From positions 24,863,073 through 24,927,072 of the forward strand of contig OZ023210.1 of NCBI GenBank assembly GCA_963995525.1: 64,000 nucleotides of DNA, given 5' to 3'. Positions within the stretch are counted from its first letter, which is position 1; each line of letters begins with the position of its first letter. Shown in pieces: positions 13,609 through 25,937 of the stretch. The stretch comes from Escarpia spicata (taxonomy: Eukaryota > Annelida > Polychaeta > Sabellida > Siboglinidae). The notes under the pieces are model-generated. The model worked only from the letters and a program-made list of their open reading frames with translations, was not told the origin of the DNA and searched no databases. Both the position numbers and the translations under genes were made by a program.

Positions 13609-14920
13609 ACATATCACTCTATTATACAATAATATTGTATATAGCGTCAACGTAAACTATATAGATTGGATAGCTGTTATATTACTATATTATCAGTATA
13701 TAAATATACTGTCAAGTTGCTTTTATCACCAAACCATGATACTAAACCCCATAGCCATCGAGTGTCTCACCTATACTGAAAGGAGATCAGCAGCCATCCA
13801 TCATAATGCTCAGTCCGTACAAAAAACGTCACCTTCAATTGAGAAAAAAATCGAACAAAAATTATACTACAGTAAACTTCGCCTAAGTCGGATTCGCCTA
13901 AATCGGATCTTCGCTCAACTCGAACAGAATGCTACAATTGGTGTATTATTACTTATATTGATCCTGTATTTTAAAAAGATAGAGTTTAGAGTTAAGTCGC
14001 ACTAAGGGGGTTGTGGCGGGTTAAGACATTCGTAGGCCCTAGGCACCCAGCGCTTTGGCCCTAGGTAGATCCACCCCAAGGTATTCAAGTTAACATTCCA
14101 CTATTTATATTTATACCGTTATATTGAAAATGAACATGTGATTTTAAATCCAGCCAATACGCCCCCCCCCCATCCGCTGCACGATAAATAATGATCACCC
14201 ATTTATATAGTAAGTAAATTACGCAATAACACCTCTATGACGTTTGTTAAATATAATATTATAGGACCTACATCAGTATTATTCCCAACTTGCAAAACTC
14301 ATAAGGCCAATGGCGTAGGTCTACAAATAAAACTTATACTGTAGCCATAATTTGCCAAATCATGTCTTGCTAATTGGGTCTCTGGAATATTCAGTCTAAA
14401 AAATATGCACGAATATTTTGATGGGCTTCTAGCCTTCGCGGGCACGTGCCAGTGGTGTCTATTGGTTATTCCGCCATTGCACGGGGTGTTGGTTCGCCTT
14501 ATTGTCTCCGTAATTGGCAACAGCAAAAATTATAATTATAATGGTCAGGGGGAACGATTTGATAATCAAAATACCGTAATGGTCGTTAACTGAGGCGTTT
14601 GGGTGAGCATATCGTGATTCCTATTGTTTATGTTAAATAGCAGTATCTTTGCTAAACATTTGCAACAAATGATGCATGTTCACTGTCGAATTGCAGTATG
14701 ATTATAATTATTGTATGGACCACTTTCATGTATGTATTACTTTTATTAACCTATTTTGTATATGCATTACTTTTATTAAGCATGTTTACCTAACACTGTA
14801 TCCCCTATATCTCCGCTGCTCAGCAAGCAGAAGCCAATTATCCAATGTTATTTATTTAGATGCATACACCCCTCCAGCCTACGGTTTGGAGGAACTAGTT
14901 CCACGTGAAGGATTCTGCGA
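13561..14920. other. AT-rich non-coding stretch
   Basis: An AT dinucleotide tract lies at about 13576-13600. No supported gene was found. A C run is present at about 14162-14171. Confidence 0.4.
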
Positions 14921-14924
14921 AAAT

Positions 14925-15490
14925 TCTTCGTCATTAGCACCCCTTCGACCGCGAAAATTCATTCTTCATCACTATCTCCCCTCGACTGCGAAAATTCTTC
15001 ATCACTATCTCCCCCTCGACTGCGAAAATTATTCATCACTGTCCCCCCCCTCGACTGCGAAAATTCTACATCACTATCTCAATCTCGACAGCGAAAATTC
15101 TTCATCACTATCTCCTCCTCGACTGAAAACATTCTTTATTACTATCTCCCCCTCGACAGCAAAAATTGTTCATCAATATCTCGACCGCGAACATTCTTCA
15201 TCACTATCTCCCCCTCGACTGCGAACATTCTCCACATCGACTGCGAAAATTCTTCATCACTATCTCCCCCTCGACCGTGAAAATTCTTCATCATTATCTC
15301 CCCCTCGACTGCGAAAATTCTTCATCACGTTCAGCCCCTCGACTGCGAAAATTCTTCATCAACATCTCCCCCTCGACCGCGAAAATTCTTCATCACTATC
15401 TCCCCCTCGACTGCGAAAATTCGTCATCACTATATCACCATCGACTGCGAACATTCTTTATCACCATCTCCCCCTCGACTGCGAAAAATG
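14925..15490. repeat. Minisatellite, unit about 33-34 bp
   Basis: About 16 copies of a unit like ATTCTTCATCACTATCTCCC followed by CCTCGACTGCGAAA. The repeat keeps several frames open (for example 14676-15521), which yields long spurious Ser/Leu/Pro-rich open frames on the + strand. Confidence 0.92.
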
Positions 15491-15683
15491 TCCAACAGCT
15501 CAACGGGGTGGATGTTTATGAGACGTCTGCCATCGAACGAAAACCGAACAACGATTCATGAATGTCGAATCATTAAGTACAGTATACATGGTTCAGTCAA
15601 ATATACAACACATCGATTGCCGAAAACGTTGATAAGAGAGTATTTTATAGTTTCCGTTCCTAAAGTGAACGCACAACGTTACC

Positions 15684-15942
15684 TGGTGTAGCCACGCGTA
15701 TCGTTTGTCCTCCTGTAATCCGTACGCAACAGGGTTAGGATAAACATGGTCACTGTTAACAAAACAAGCACACAGACACATTTACTATTTTTATTTCCTA
15801 GCACAACTGCTTGTTGTTGTTGATCTTCGTTAATACAAACTTCACGTGCCGTAGATGAATAAGCAATAAACATCACTGAACAATAGGGGCGTAGGCTTAC
15901 TACTGTTATCGTTAGCACCTGTCGAACTTTACTACTGTGCAA
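15684..15942 (-). CDS. Possible first coding exon of a type II membrane protein
   Basis: An open frame on the - strand starts with ATG at 15942 and runs about 86 codons to a donor-like CAG/GTAACG at 15683. It contains one membrane segment (CVCVLVLLTVTMFILTLL) close to the C-terminal side of the exon, followed by RTDYRRTNDTRG. It could be the 5' exon of a gene continuing leftward, but no partner exon is proven. The frame would stop within the donor site if unspliced. Confidence 0.25.
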
Positions 15943-16070
15943 TTTGGCTTAGAAGAAAATCAGCAGCTGGGCGCCATTGGCAAATAACATTTCTTTGTAG
16001 AAAGCAGCAAGCCGAAACAGTTAGACATTTCGTTTTGCAGGTGGCATAGTTGCATGCAAGATTCTACAAG

Positions 16071-16128
16071 ATGGTAACAGTTCGAGGCGTGTTGATGGTG
16101 TGTTTGATGTTTGCTCTCGTAGTTGGGG
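16071..16128 (+). CDS. Possible signal-peptide exon
   Basis: ATG at 16071 begins MVTVRGVLMVCLMFALVVG and is followed at once by a donor-like GGG/GTAAGG. This looks like a first exon encoding a signal peptide, but no downstream exon was identified. It is divergent from the candidate exon at 15684-15942, 128 bp apart. Confidence 0.25.
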
Positions 16129-16597
16129 TAAGGAACAGCATGTGTTCCCTTAATGGCAGCCACCTATTTAAAACAAAATTAGAACGCGTAACTAATCAAG
16201 CCATTATATGGTTGATTACTGGAACTGAGGTTAAGACCTCCTACTACATCCCCTTTAAGGCTTCTCAGAAACCCAGCATTTGAGGCTCGTTCAAGCAAAG
16301 CGGGGGCCTGCACGTGTCTTGGATCAACACAATACCTCAAACTAAACGCCACATCGAGGTTTGTTCAAACAGAACGGGTGGGGCGTGCTCCTGAATTAAT
16401 ACATTTTAAAATGATTACAAACACGTCATATTTCTACGTTGACACATGTTGACAGAACGTTGCACAATTATCGCTCAACTGACGACTTGATACTATTTAA
16501 CGGTAAATGTGTATATGTATATATAAGTATATATAAATGTATATATATATATATATAATGTATACACAATTGAACAATAACGCTACGTAAGGACTAC

Positions 16598-17345
16598 TTC
16601 AGGGATCGGCAACCTGCGGCCCGCGGGCCAAATGGAGCTATTCCATGTGGCCTGCGGACTAAAGGCGATACTGTACACAATGCAGCCGCGGGATGCGACT
16701 ATTGGGACACCTTCCATGGTCGGAAGAACGTATTGCATTATCCACTGCACCAGTCCTCAAGAAAGCCTATATGGAACGAAAATGCCAAACATAATGAGCG
16801 TTATCGTGAAGACAACCGGCGGTTTCAACAATTCCAATTCTTGCGGATATAAATGCACAATATTAAGCCTCCTCGACTTCTCCGAAGTACGTCGGATGAG
16901 TTGAGGTGCCATGGCGCGCCGAACGTACGACCAGACACATGGGATTAGCTTGTTCATGGAACAGAGGGTGCATATTTAACGAAATTCGCCGACTACATGC
17001 CCACTGATGTGCGATTTTGCATTTCTGTTTACATCGCGGCGTTACGCACGAACACTGCTGAGTGTTCAACTTCAGGAATGTGAACATCCCATCAGTGAGA
17101 ATTTTCAGTTCGTCTCCACTTTCGAGACTACAAAACTACTGCAGAAGGTACACACGAGGAACGCAAAGAATGCACACGTCTTCATACCAGGAGAAAAAAC
17201 CCTGATGGAGCTCATCGAAACCCAGATGGAGCTCATCGAACTGCAGTGCGGCTTATTGACACTCAAAACGACCTCCAAGGAAATATGTCGCAAGCACTTG
17301 AAGAACTGTATCCTGGTTTGATGAAACATGCCAATCGCATTTTGT
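16598..17345 (+). mobile_element. hAT-type transposon remnant
   Basis: GGGATCGGCAACCTGCGGCC at 16602 resembles the ends of hAT elements of the Charlie/Tip100 group. Downstream, MELIELQC (near 17230) in one frame and then, in another, a Leu-rich stretch before 17340 resemble the C-terminal part of hAT transposases. Frameshifts are evident. The family call rests on short motifs only. Confidence 0.4.
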
Positions 17346-17399
17346 AATCTGTTTGCCGCTTGTAACTTACACGTGTGAGTAACTGTTTTCGAAAATGAA

Positions 17400-17505
17400 T
17401 GTCATGTATTTAAAACGTATTTTATTAACGATCATACGGTCAAACGTGATTACAGTTAAACCGGAACTTAGGCTGACTCACGGAACATCAATTGTTCGTT
17501 ACACA
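17400..17505 (-). repeat. 3' LTR of the Gypsy element
   Basis: Begins TGTGTAACGAACAATTG and ends ATACATGACA on the - strand. The segment ATTTAAAACGT through GGTCAAACGTGATTACA is shared with 25498-25560. A polypurine tract abuts its 5' edge at 17506-17521. Confidence 0.75.
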
Positions 17506-17592
17506 GCATTCCTCCCCACTTTAGTTAGATGTACATCCATTATGGTAATAACACCCAAAGGTCCACGATAGGTAGTCAGCCTGATGCTACAA

Positions 17593-20098
17593 TTATAAAT
17601 CCAAGCGTTCAGGCGGCTTCCTGCATCGTGTCGATCGTCTAGGCTCTGCTACGGCTGTAACAGGCGCAATGCCGGTTGTCTGAATCGGTGCAAGCGGTTG
17701 GGCGGCTTCACGCTCTTCGTGAGACTCAGCCCCGAACTCTGGGAATGTCTCCATCTGCGGAGGCAGCAGCGAAGACGCCAACTGGTGACTCAACAGTCTT
17801 CCTTGTAGCTGATCGATGTGGCTACGAACGACGGCTCCACCTTTGAGACGGACGGTGTACGATACTGGTCCCGACTGCTGTTCGATTGTGCCAGGTACCT
17901 AGCTTGCAGCGTCGGCATGGTACCGTAGAGCGTACACAAGATCACCGGTTTTGAAGGTACGAACCTACGCGTGCCGGTCGTGTGTCGCCTACTGTTTGGT
18001 CTGTATGGCAATGACCCTCCTACCGACACCTGGCTTAATGAGACGAAGCTGGGTCTTCAGCTGTCTATTCATCAACAGTTCTGAGGGGGCAATGCCCATC
18101 GTTGGGTGTGGAGTATTCGGGTATTCGAAGAGGAAGCGTGCTAGCTTTTTTCTAAGTCCCCTCCTTGCATGAGCTTTACTCCTTCCTTTACCACCCGACG
18201 GCCCGTTCGGCCAAACCATTTGATGCCGGGTGATGGGGCACGCTTGTAATGTGCTTGACGCCATTCTGTCGGCGGAACTCTCGAAACTCTTTGCTAGCGA
18301 ACCTAGTTACATTGTCACTGACGATGACATCCGGGATGTCATGAGTGCTCAATGACTGTTGCAGTTTGCTGATGGTCGAGGCTGACGTGGAGCCCGATGT
18401 AAGGTACGCGTCTATCCACTTCGAATGGGCATCGATCACCACAGGCATCATTCTGCCCATGAATGGACCTGCATAATCGACATGCAGTCGCAACCATAGC
18501 CGATCGGGGAACGACCATGGTTGTATGGGAGCTTCTGTAGGTCTGGGTATAGGCTACGCATGCAGATGTCGCAGGTTTTGACCGTTTTTCTCAATGCTCT
18601 GATCGATACCTGGCCGCCACATCAGATTGCGACTTACGGCTTTTATGCGTACGATCCCAGAGTGGGCATTGTGCAATTTTTCCAACACCAGTAGACAACA
18701 CCGGTAGATACTTGAATTGATCACTCGTGTATCCCACATGAGACAGCCATCATGGATGCTGAGTTCATCTCTTCTTTGGATGAAGGGCTTCAGACATTCG
18801 TTGTCGTTATGATTTGAAAATCCTTCCCTCGTCCTAATGAAGACTTGTGACAGCACAGGGTCGCGTTTTGTTTCGCGGCGTATGCCACTTGCAGTGACTA
18901 GGGACATGTCCAAATACTGCATTGTCAGTATCGTGTCACCTGGCACTGGTACATGTCTCGGAGCGCCACCTACCGGGAGGCGGCTAAGAGCGTGTGCTTG
19001 GGGGATGCTTTGGCCCTGCCTGTGGACTATCCGATATTCGTAGGCAGCCAGTGTCAGGGCCCAGCGCTGCATACGTGGATATAGCATATGCGGAACAACC
19101 TTCGTTTCTCCGAATAACACTCGAAGCGGCTTGTGATCCGTGACGAGAATAAACTTGCGACCCCACAAGTACTGGTGAAACTTCTTCACTTCACCGATGA
19201 CGGCCAACCCTTCTTTATCAATCTGAGCGTAGTTTTCTCAGCCTGTGAGATACGTCTCAGAAAGTTGGGTAAGAAACGACCGTAATGGTTTACCATCCCA
19301 AGGTAGGATCGTAACTCGGCGTTGCTGGTTGGCGCCGGAGCTTTGCCGATGGCTGAGAGAGTCGTACCGGAAGAGTGGATTCCTTGCGCATCTATCCGGT
19401 GACCTAAGTATTCTACTGCGTCAGTCAGGAAATTGCATTTTGATGCTTTCAGTCGGAAACCGGCTTGAACGAGGCGTTCGAGCACTCGCTCAAGTGTCTG
19501 CAGTTCCTTTGTGTTGGGTAGTTCCTTTAAGAGGGAGTCCATGACCCGTTGAAAAATCCCTGGTGCTGATGACACACCGTACAGCAGCCGGTTGTACGCG
19601 AAGTCCTCGCGGCGTGTTGATCGTGACGTATTTACGACTGTCCGGGTGTAGCTCGATTTGTTTGTAGGCGTGACGTATGTCGAACTTTATATACGTGTTA
19701 TCTTTCCCCAGCTGTGCGTACATATCTTCTATTCGGGGAATTGGATACCTATCCAATGTTGCCACCCGATTCACTGTGAGCTTGTAGTCCCCACAGAGAC
19801 GTACACTTTTGTCTGCTTTCATCACCGGGACTTGGGAATGGCATCGTCGTTGATGTAGATTTTGGCAGGGTCTGTTTTGTATGCCTGGTGAGAGTGTAAA
19901 CACGACGGCGTACTTGTCCAATACATCCTGCAATTGGGGATTCTGCTTCCGTGTTGAGTGTGACGTATTCAACTGATGAACCACACCCCAGTCCAGTTGG
20001 AGTTTACTCAGCCAGTTCCTGCCAAGTAAGCTTGGACCGTTGCCAGGGACAACCATGAACGGAAGCTGATGTTGGTTGCCATTATTCGCTTCTAACAT
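17593..20098 (-). pseudogene. pol: Gypsy pol: reverse transcriptase, RNase H and integrase, frameshifted
   Basis: Segments in order: end of protease and RT entry (LLGRNWLSKLQLDW, RLCGDYKLTVNR, YIKFDIRHAYKQIEL) at 19490-20098; RT thumb (ASKCNFLTDAVEYLGHRID) at 19186-19575; RNase H (KFILVTDHKPLRVLFG) and the integrase zinc domain region at 18554-19207; integrase core (HVDYAGPF, VIDAHSKWIDAY, VSDNVTRFASKEFREF) at 18188-18493; C-terminal tail to 17593. In the core the second catalytic Asp is visible in VSDN. Breaks between these segments make it a pseudogene. Confidence 0.85.
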
Positions 20099-20180
20099 GA
20101 CGTTGACGACACCTGTGATTTACACACACTGTCCTGCATATGTCCAAAGCATGTCCTTTGTGGCTGCCATGTTAGGCCGT

Positions 20181-20876
20181 TTAGAGTTTCGCCAATGTTT
20201 GCGTTTCTTCGCTGATGATCGTGAGTGTTGCATCCGTATCCACTTCCATCAGCAGTGTCTTCCCATCTACTTGTATGAGGGTAATGATCGGATCTGGACG
20301 TGGTCCTGTCATGCTAAACATGTGTCTCTCCAGACTGTTCAGATGTAACACAGTTCTGTCTAGGTGCCTTGAGCTGATGAGTGCGGTTTCTGTTTCCCTT
20401 TCCCTCTCGGTTTTGAGAAACATGATGTTTCCTTCTTTGTGGCAATAGCGACATTGGGCATTCTTGTAGTGACACTCTTCCGCCGAATGAGATATTTTGC
20501 CACATCTGAAACATGGTTTCTGGCGATTATGAGCGGTGGTTTCTTCTCCCACTTCCTCGTTGCTTGCTTGTGGGTGGTCACTTTGTGTACACTAGGTGTA
20601 CTGTCGTACGTAGGCGAGTTTAGCTGTGCGGTGTTAGCAGAAGTTAATTCCTTGACAAGGGCCATTTGTAGAGCTTTTTTGAAATCAAGGTCGGTTCCCC
20701 AACAATCGTCGTTGGATAGCCGGATCTGCTACCCCACAAACTAACTGGTCCCTAAGATTTTCTTCCATGATCAACTCGGCAGTCATTTGCACACCAGCCT
20801 TTGTTTGACCAAAATCACAGTTTCTGGCCAATTTTTTTTCAGTTCAGCAACAAAGTCACCTACTGACTGATCCTTC
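20181..20876 (-). pseudogene. gag: Gypsy gag C-terminal part and protease
   Basis: A CCHC zinc knuckle (CFRCGKISHSAEEC) and a second one (CRYCHKEGNIMF, damaged) are followed by a protease region with VDTDATLTI where retroviral proteases have a DTGA-type motif; the Gly is replaced. The frame before it reads SVGDFVAELKK, a conserved Gag motif, at about 20830-20868. The piece stops at the hAT insertion at 20877. Confidence 0.75.
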
Positions 20877-22843
20877 CAGTGCCGGATTAAGTAGCTGCGG
20901 GGCCCGTAACAAAACGGTAGCATATTACACACGCCCTCCACCCATACTACCATAGGCTTACACAGTGACAACAATAAACGAAACTTATTGTGCGGAGAAT
21001 CAGTCGCATGTATTGTAGTAACAGTAACCTTGCCAACAATATTAATAATTATAGTAAACACCATTAAACTAAAACGTCACTAAGCCACCGGACTAGTGTG
21101 GTTCAGGCTTTAGGTTACACATCGCGCCTTCCAGATTTAAGATAATCGAAGTCATACATAACTCACCGCACGTAGTTTTTGATAGATAGGACGTGATTCT
21201 CTTGCCCTTACTAGCGTATCTTGTGATGTGCTGTACAAGGAAAGGGTCAAACTTGGACAACAACTCAATCACTCCCAAATAATTGCCATTATGAGGCAAC
21301 CCCATTGTTTCATCAGTACCACGGAATGGGAGACCTCGTTCTGACAAAAAAACGAATGATCGCTGCAAGGCGAACAAGCAGTGCATGCCAGTAGTCGCGT
21401 TCAGCCTCAATCTGGCAAACTAATTGAGAGTCAACCCGTTTCCCACTGTCCTTGCGTGCAAATACGACAACCATCGCCTGTCGGTGTGCGGCGCTAGATC
21501 CATGACGATGTATCAGGTTGCTCGCATTCTTCCAGTCATTAAAGCCTTGCTTTGCAAATAGTGAGTTGTCTGAAACTAGTTTGCAGGGGAAACAGAAGAG
21601 GCAACCTGTGCTAGGTGAATAACATAGCCAATTTCTCGAAATAAGTTCATTTGTTGGCTTATGTACCTGCACAAAAAACGACTTTTGGCAGTGTCGGGCG
21701 GTCTTTTCATTTTGGTACATTCGGGCAGAATTACATAAGTCAGAATCTGCGTGCTGACAATCGAGATTTCCCTTAGAAATCCAGTATTCACACAATTCAT
21801 CAGTAATGGATGTCGGCCATTCATCAAGATCAGTGGATTAAGCACCCGTCGACTGCAGTGTTTGCTCAACCGCATCATCAGAACCACTTGGTTTAGTTTC
21901 CGTCGTTGTGCACGTATTTGCAGCCACTGCTGTACCTTAGTGCTCCTGTTCGACGATGTCGGTCGATGTCAACAGACTATCTCCACTTGCTGAAGAAGAC
22001 GCATGGGTGATACTAGTCTCAGACGCCGGCACCACAGCGCCAGAGGTGGATCCTTCTCTTCGGAAGATATCCGTCATTTTAGCAATTTATTTTCACCAAT
22101 TCTTTCTCTTTATTTTCTTTTGCTTTTCGTTTCGAATACCCTGAACCATGCTGACATCGATAGCTATCCCTGTGTCTGCCGGTTCCGCTCGTGATAACCT
22201 GCATAGGCACATCTATACCGTTAAATAACATCAACATTAATATATTTCAGTGCAAGCGTCAGTTGCATAGGTCTACTATTGTAGAAACATGCATTTTAAT
22301 TATGTCATTAGAGAATCGATTAAAATTATACGATTATAGTGTTACTTTTAATAGACTTATAAGCTATGCGTCACATAGGCTATTGTTATGCGAGCAATGC
22401 CGAGCACTACAAATATCGATTAGATTATTAGAACCTAGACGTAGGAAACATGTCATGTATTGTCCCTAGTAGTAGGCCTCAGGTATGATGCATTAGAGAG
22501 CCCAGAGCAGTTCAAGTTAGAGGCATTGCCTGTGTGCAGCGAGCCTTCATGGCTTCGGCATATTCGACATCACATGAAACATATTATAGGTCTTACTTGA
22601 TGAGCCTATCAATATAATTGTTGTCTACAATAATGACATTTAGTGTTCATTCAGCACGAAATTTATTTGCAACGACAATTAAATTACCGTATCGAGGAGA
22701 GCTGACCACATGTTTTCATAAATGTCAATGGTTACAATAGCCTACTAGCCTACTACAGGAAGTTGACGATGCATCGAGGTGTATACTGGAACACTGGGGT
22801 CCGTAGCATTTGCTACATCTGCTACGTTGTTCATCCGGCACTG
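20877..22843 (-). mobile_element. hAT transposon of the TTF/DUF4371 (ZMYM1-like) type, inserted in gag
   Basis: The ends are CAGTGCCGGATTAAG at 20877 and, inverted, CATCCGGCACTG ending at 22843. An 8-bp duplication GATCCTTC flanks them (20869-20876 and 22844-22851), the hAT hallmark. Inside, the - strand encodes a TTF-type zinc finger domain (WLCYSPSTGCLFCFPCKL) at 21313-21887 and a DUF4371 stretch (LPFRGTDETMG, NYLGVIELLSKFDPFL) at 21093-21410. The catalytic C-terminal half is missing (the whole is only 1.97 kb) and frameshifts are present, so it is non-autonomous. Confidence 0.88.
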
Positions 22844-22851
22844 GATCCTTC

Positions 22852-22987
22852 TTCCTGTAGGTCGAGTAGAAGTTGTATCGTTGCAAAATCGTGTTTGCTT
22901 TCGGTTGGAAATGCGTCCGTAGCAATTCACACACTTCAACGCAGCCGCCCGTAGGCGTAGGCGTGTCTGTAGCCGTAGCCGTAGGCG
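22852..22987 (-). pseudogene. gag: Gypsy gag middle segment
   Basis: Between the two insertions the - strand reads CELLRTHFQPKANTILQRYN then FYSTYRKKD, the part of Gag that should join to QSVGDFVAELKK on the other side of the hAT element. This shows that the two pieces were once continuous. Confidence 0.7.
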
Positions 22988-25087
22988 TATGGAACGATAT
23001 TAGGGCCATAATTCCACAATGCTACATTGTTGATTTCTGACTTTCGATTATCCATTTACGCCGAGATTGTCGAATTCTGACTTTCGATTATCCGTTTACG
23101 CTGTCATTGTGCAAGAAATATATATATTTACCCAGACACGTATATAATGTAATATCAATAATAATTCACGAGTAAGGAGCTGGTTAATGGTCAGGAGTAT
23201 TCAAAGTTTATGAGGCATGGTATTCCTGAATACTGGTCCTGAATAATGTATTGTTAGGTTTCGAATGTGTGTTCTTACATTTAACACAGAAATTTGCCAA
23301 ACCTCTTACAAATAAGCCCGCTGGTATCCATTGACAAAGAAAAATATTATTTCATCAAGGCAGTATCATATTTGACAGGGACGTACAAACTACTAAGCTC
23401 ATATGGTTATTCGCATTTACCTTTAATCCTACAGTCCTTTTAGTTTAATGTTAAGATAACTCGTCTTTCTTTTTATAGAGACTTGCTCTTTTCCTCCAGC
23501 TTCTTTCCGCACTGGGATAAGTATTCCACTAGACTCCCCAGTGTAAATTTGGGTAGTTGGTGCATACCACCATGTACGTCCCTGTACATGTTATTCTGCG
23601 GCAGTTTCATGCTGAGCTCCTCTTCATTAACCTGTAAAATGAAAAACAATGACATTATCCCAAGTTATGTTCAATATGTGACTAAGATAAAGTATAGTGG
23701 GTTTGGAGTAAGACTGCTCATGATATAGAAGAAAGCACTGTGATCAGGCTGGGCTGGTACCCCCGCATCCCTCTCGATAGTGTATGTTACTCCAAGGGTT
23801 TGTGCTGGTTTTTTTTATGAAATATAGAAACACACCCTCCAATATTAGGTAAGGTAAGGATGCATTTTATTTATCCCAACAGCAGAAACAAATTATACAG
23901 AGAGTGCGGCTAGTGTAGTGGTTAGCACATCCGCCTGGCATGCCAGTGCTCCGAGTTCGAAACCTGGACCGAGCAGGCATGATATTTGGTGTAAAAATCT
24001 GGCTCTAAAAATTGGGGACGGCGTATCCCTCGTGCCTCGGTGATCACATTAATGTCGGTCCCGTCTCAATTTGGGACGTAAAAGAACCACTGGGGACGAC
24101 AAGCACCCTAGTAGTGACCACCCTGAGTGCCAGTATATAAAGAATGAGACCTCATAAGACCATTACATTGTAACCACAATAATACAGACTAGTCAGTTAA
24201 TAGAACATTGCCAAGCACTGGAGACAACTAGAACTACAAAATATGAAAACAAATACTAAGCTACAAATTTTACAATAACAATTTACATGTCAACAAAATT
24301 CAAAACAAATCACAGTGTGATGGGAGACTCCACACTATTATTATCTTTAACGTTTAATAATATTCACTTAAAAACAGCCTCCCCCATTCATGACATAGAC
24401 GCTCACGGTTCATAGACGAGACTGGCTGCACTGACCGTTTTATATACATTTTAGATGGATGTATACGTTACTTTCACTGAATTGTACACGTTATAGTACG
24501 AATAAATATTATTATTGACAGTTTTCGAAACATTATGAATTATCGCTCACACACAGTACCAACCTTCCCGACAAACAATTCGCGTTTTCTGGCACACTGC
24601 TTGGCACTTCGTTTCTTCCGTTCATCGACTTTGAGTTCTTTTAAACTCCAACTTTGATAAAACAGCTCATAACGTGGGTGAAAAATGATCGATATAAGTA
24701 TTCTGTACACCACGTCGTGACGTTGGTGATGACAGCGCAAGGCCTGACCAAAGCAATTATATAATTGCTTTGGCCTGACTTGCAAGGGATACTTCAGTAT
24801 TTGCAAGTTGCTTAGCTTAGGTCACTGAGTGCAATTTGTGCCAGATTATCTTTTCGAGAACTTCTTTTCGAGAACATATTTTGGAGACAATTTTGTGGAG
24901 AAAATATTTTGGAGAAATATTTGACCAAACGCCATTCTAGTGAATTATTTGACAACAATCTTGCACAATGACAGCGTAAACGGATAATCGAAAGTCAGAA
25001 TTCGACAATCTCGGCGTAAATGGATAATCGAAAGTCAGAAATCAACAATGTAGCATTATGGAATTATGGCCCTAATATCGTTCCATA
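22988..25087. mobile_element. DNA transposon with 128-bp terminal inverted repeats, inserted in gag
   Basis: Arms 22988-23115 and 24960-25087 are inverted copies of each other, nearly identical. Each arm carries two copies of TTCTGACTTTCGATTATCC. The outer sequence (GTAGCCGTAGCCGTAGG) on both sides may be part of the ends. The interior has no recognised transposase; it holds a tRNA-derived SINE and two short - strand frames (23473-23655, 24540-24806) without known domains. Superfamily not determined. Confidence 0.75.
23904..24232 (+). repeat. tRNA-derived SINE, copy 1
   Basis: The head has RNA polymerase III A-box-like GGCTAGTGTAGTGGTTAGC and B-box GAGTTCGAAACC. A conserved body follows with GGGACGTAAAAGAACCACTG and GAATGAGACCTCATAAGA. 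The body recurs at 45620-45830, which shows a dispersed family. It is not a functional tRNA: the cloverleaf 3' half is not maintained. Confidence 0.8.
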
Positions 25088-25280
25088 TAGGCGTAGCCGT
25101 GGCGTAGGATAAATCAGCCGGTGCCCGTGCGGCGTGGCGTGGCGATGCCATGCTGCGTAACAACGTATAAGTTTCTTCACCCACTGATGTTAGCAAGATT
25201 GCTCTGTGCTTGCCTATGGCGTCGTCGGCAATGTCATTTGCTTCAAAATAAAATCTAATCGATATGACGACCCGTGACAT
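25056..25280 (-). pseudogene. gag: Gypsy gag N-terminal segment
   Basis: ATG at about 25280 on the - strand begins MSRVVISIRFYFEANDIADD and continues with AILLTSVGEETYTLL, typical Gag N-terminal sequence of the Gypsy group. It is cut at about 25088 by the long-TIR element. Confidence 0.7.
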
Positions 25281-25497
25281 GTTTACGACGGAACGACGTG
25301 TTGCGGTTTCACGTAAATTGACGTGTTGTGTCTTGCCGTTTGCGGGAAAGTTCGCTGCGCTTCAAAAGTTGGTCTCCGCATAATCGAGGCCAGTCTCCGC
25401 ATCGACGTGGGTTCGGAATTTCTAACCTTGTGCGTTCAGTGATGACCACTGATACTCATGCAGTACATACTTGCTGACTTTCATCTTCGTCGCCAAA

Positions 25498-25870
25498 TGT
25501 GATGTATTTAAAACGTAGTTATTAACGACCACATGGTCAAACGTGATTACAATTAACGACGTCGTTATTCTTCCGGTCGCCGTAACCTGACTTCGACCCG
25601 CTAATCTTCCGTGAGTTTAGTTGCGCATGCGCATAACTAACGCATAACGAAACGATGTCAGTGCATGCGCATTATTTGCTATGGTCGCCGTAACCCAACA
25701 TGACTACGCTATTCTTCCGTGAGTTCTGCTCCGGTCGCCGTAACCTAACTTGGCTGCTCTATTCTTCCTTGAGTTCTGCTCCGGTCGCCGTACCCCACCC
25801 GGGGTTATTTATTGTTCGTGTGTTTTTCCTCTAGCCTGAGTCTGAACGCCGTAACTGGAGTCTTGGCGCG
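25498..25870 (-). repeat. 5' LTR of the Gypsy element with internal tandem repeats
   Basis: Shares its + strand start (TGTATTTAAAACGTA, GGTCAAACGTGATTACA) with the left LTR. It then has several copies of a unit near 50-55 bp containing CCGGTCGCCGTAACC and ATTCTTCCGTGAGTTCTG. The outer border is uncertain. Confidence 0.55.
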
Positions 25871-25937
25871 GGATCAAATGATTAATCTTCCGAGTTCTAC
25901 CAAGCATGCTATCACGCAAATTAGTTGTCCTATTACT

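Larger units (their letters stand above)
17400..25870 (-). mobile_element. Gypsy-type LTR retrotransposon, broken and carrying nested insertions
   Basis: On the - strand the order is LTR, primer site, gag, protease, RT, RNase H, integrase, polypurine tract, LTR. The 3' LTR is at 17400-17505 (TG...CA on the - strand) and is preceded by the polypurine tract AAGTGGGGAGGAATGC. The right LTR starts at 25498 and is followed on the - strand by TTTGGCGACGAAGATG as primer-site region; it extends to about 25870 with internal tandem repeats. gag is split by two insertions (22988-25087 and 20877-22843). pol has several frameshifts. The two LTRs differ in the U3-side sequence, so age or recombination cannot be judged by a simple comparison. 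Confidence 0.85.

Noticed and set aside
14676..15521. 281-codon Ser/Leu/Pro-rich frame
   Set aside because: It is minisatellite DNA; several frames stay open at once and there is no non-repeat domain.
23904..23975. Functional tRNA gene
   Set aside because: A and B boxes are present but the fold is not kept and the body recurs at 45618: a SINE.
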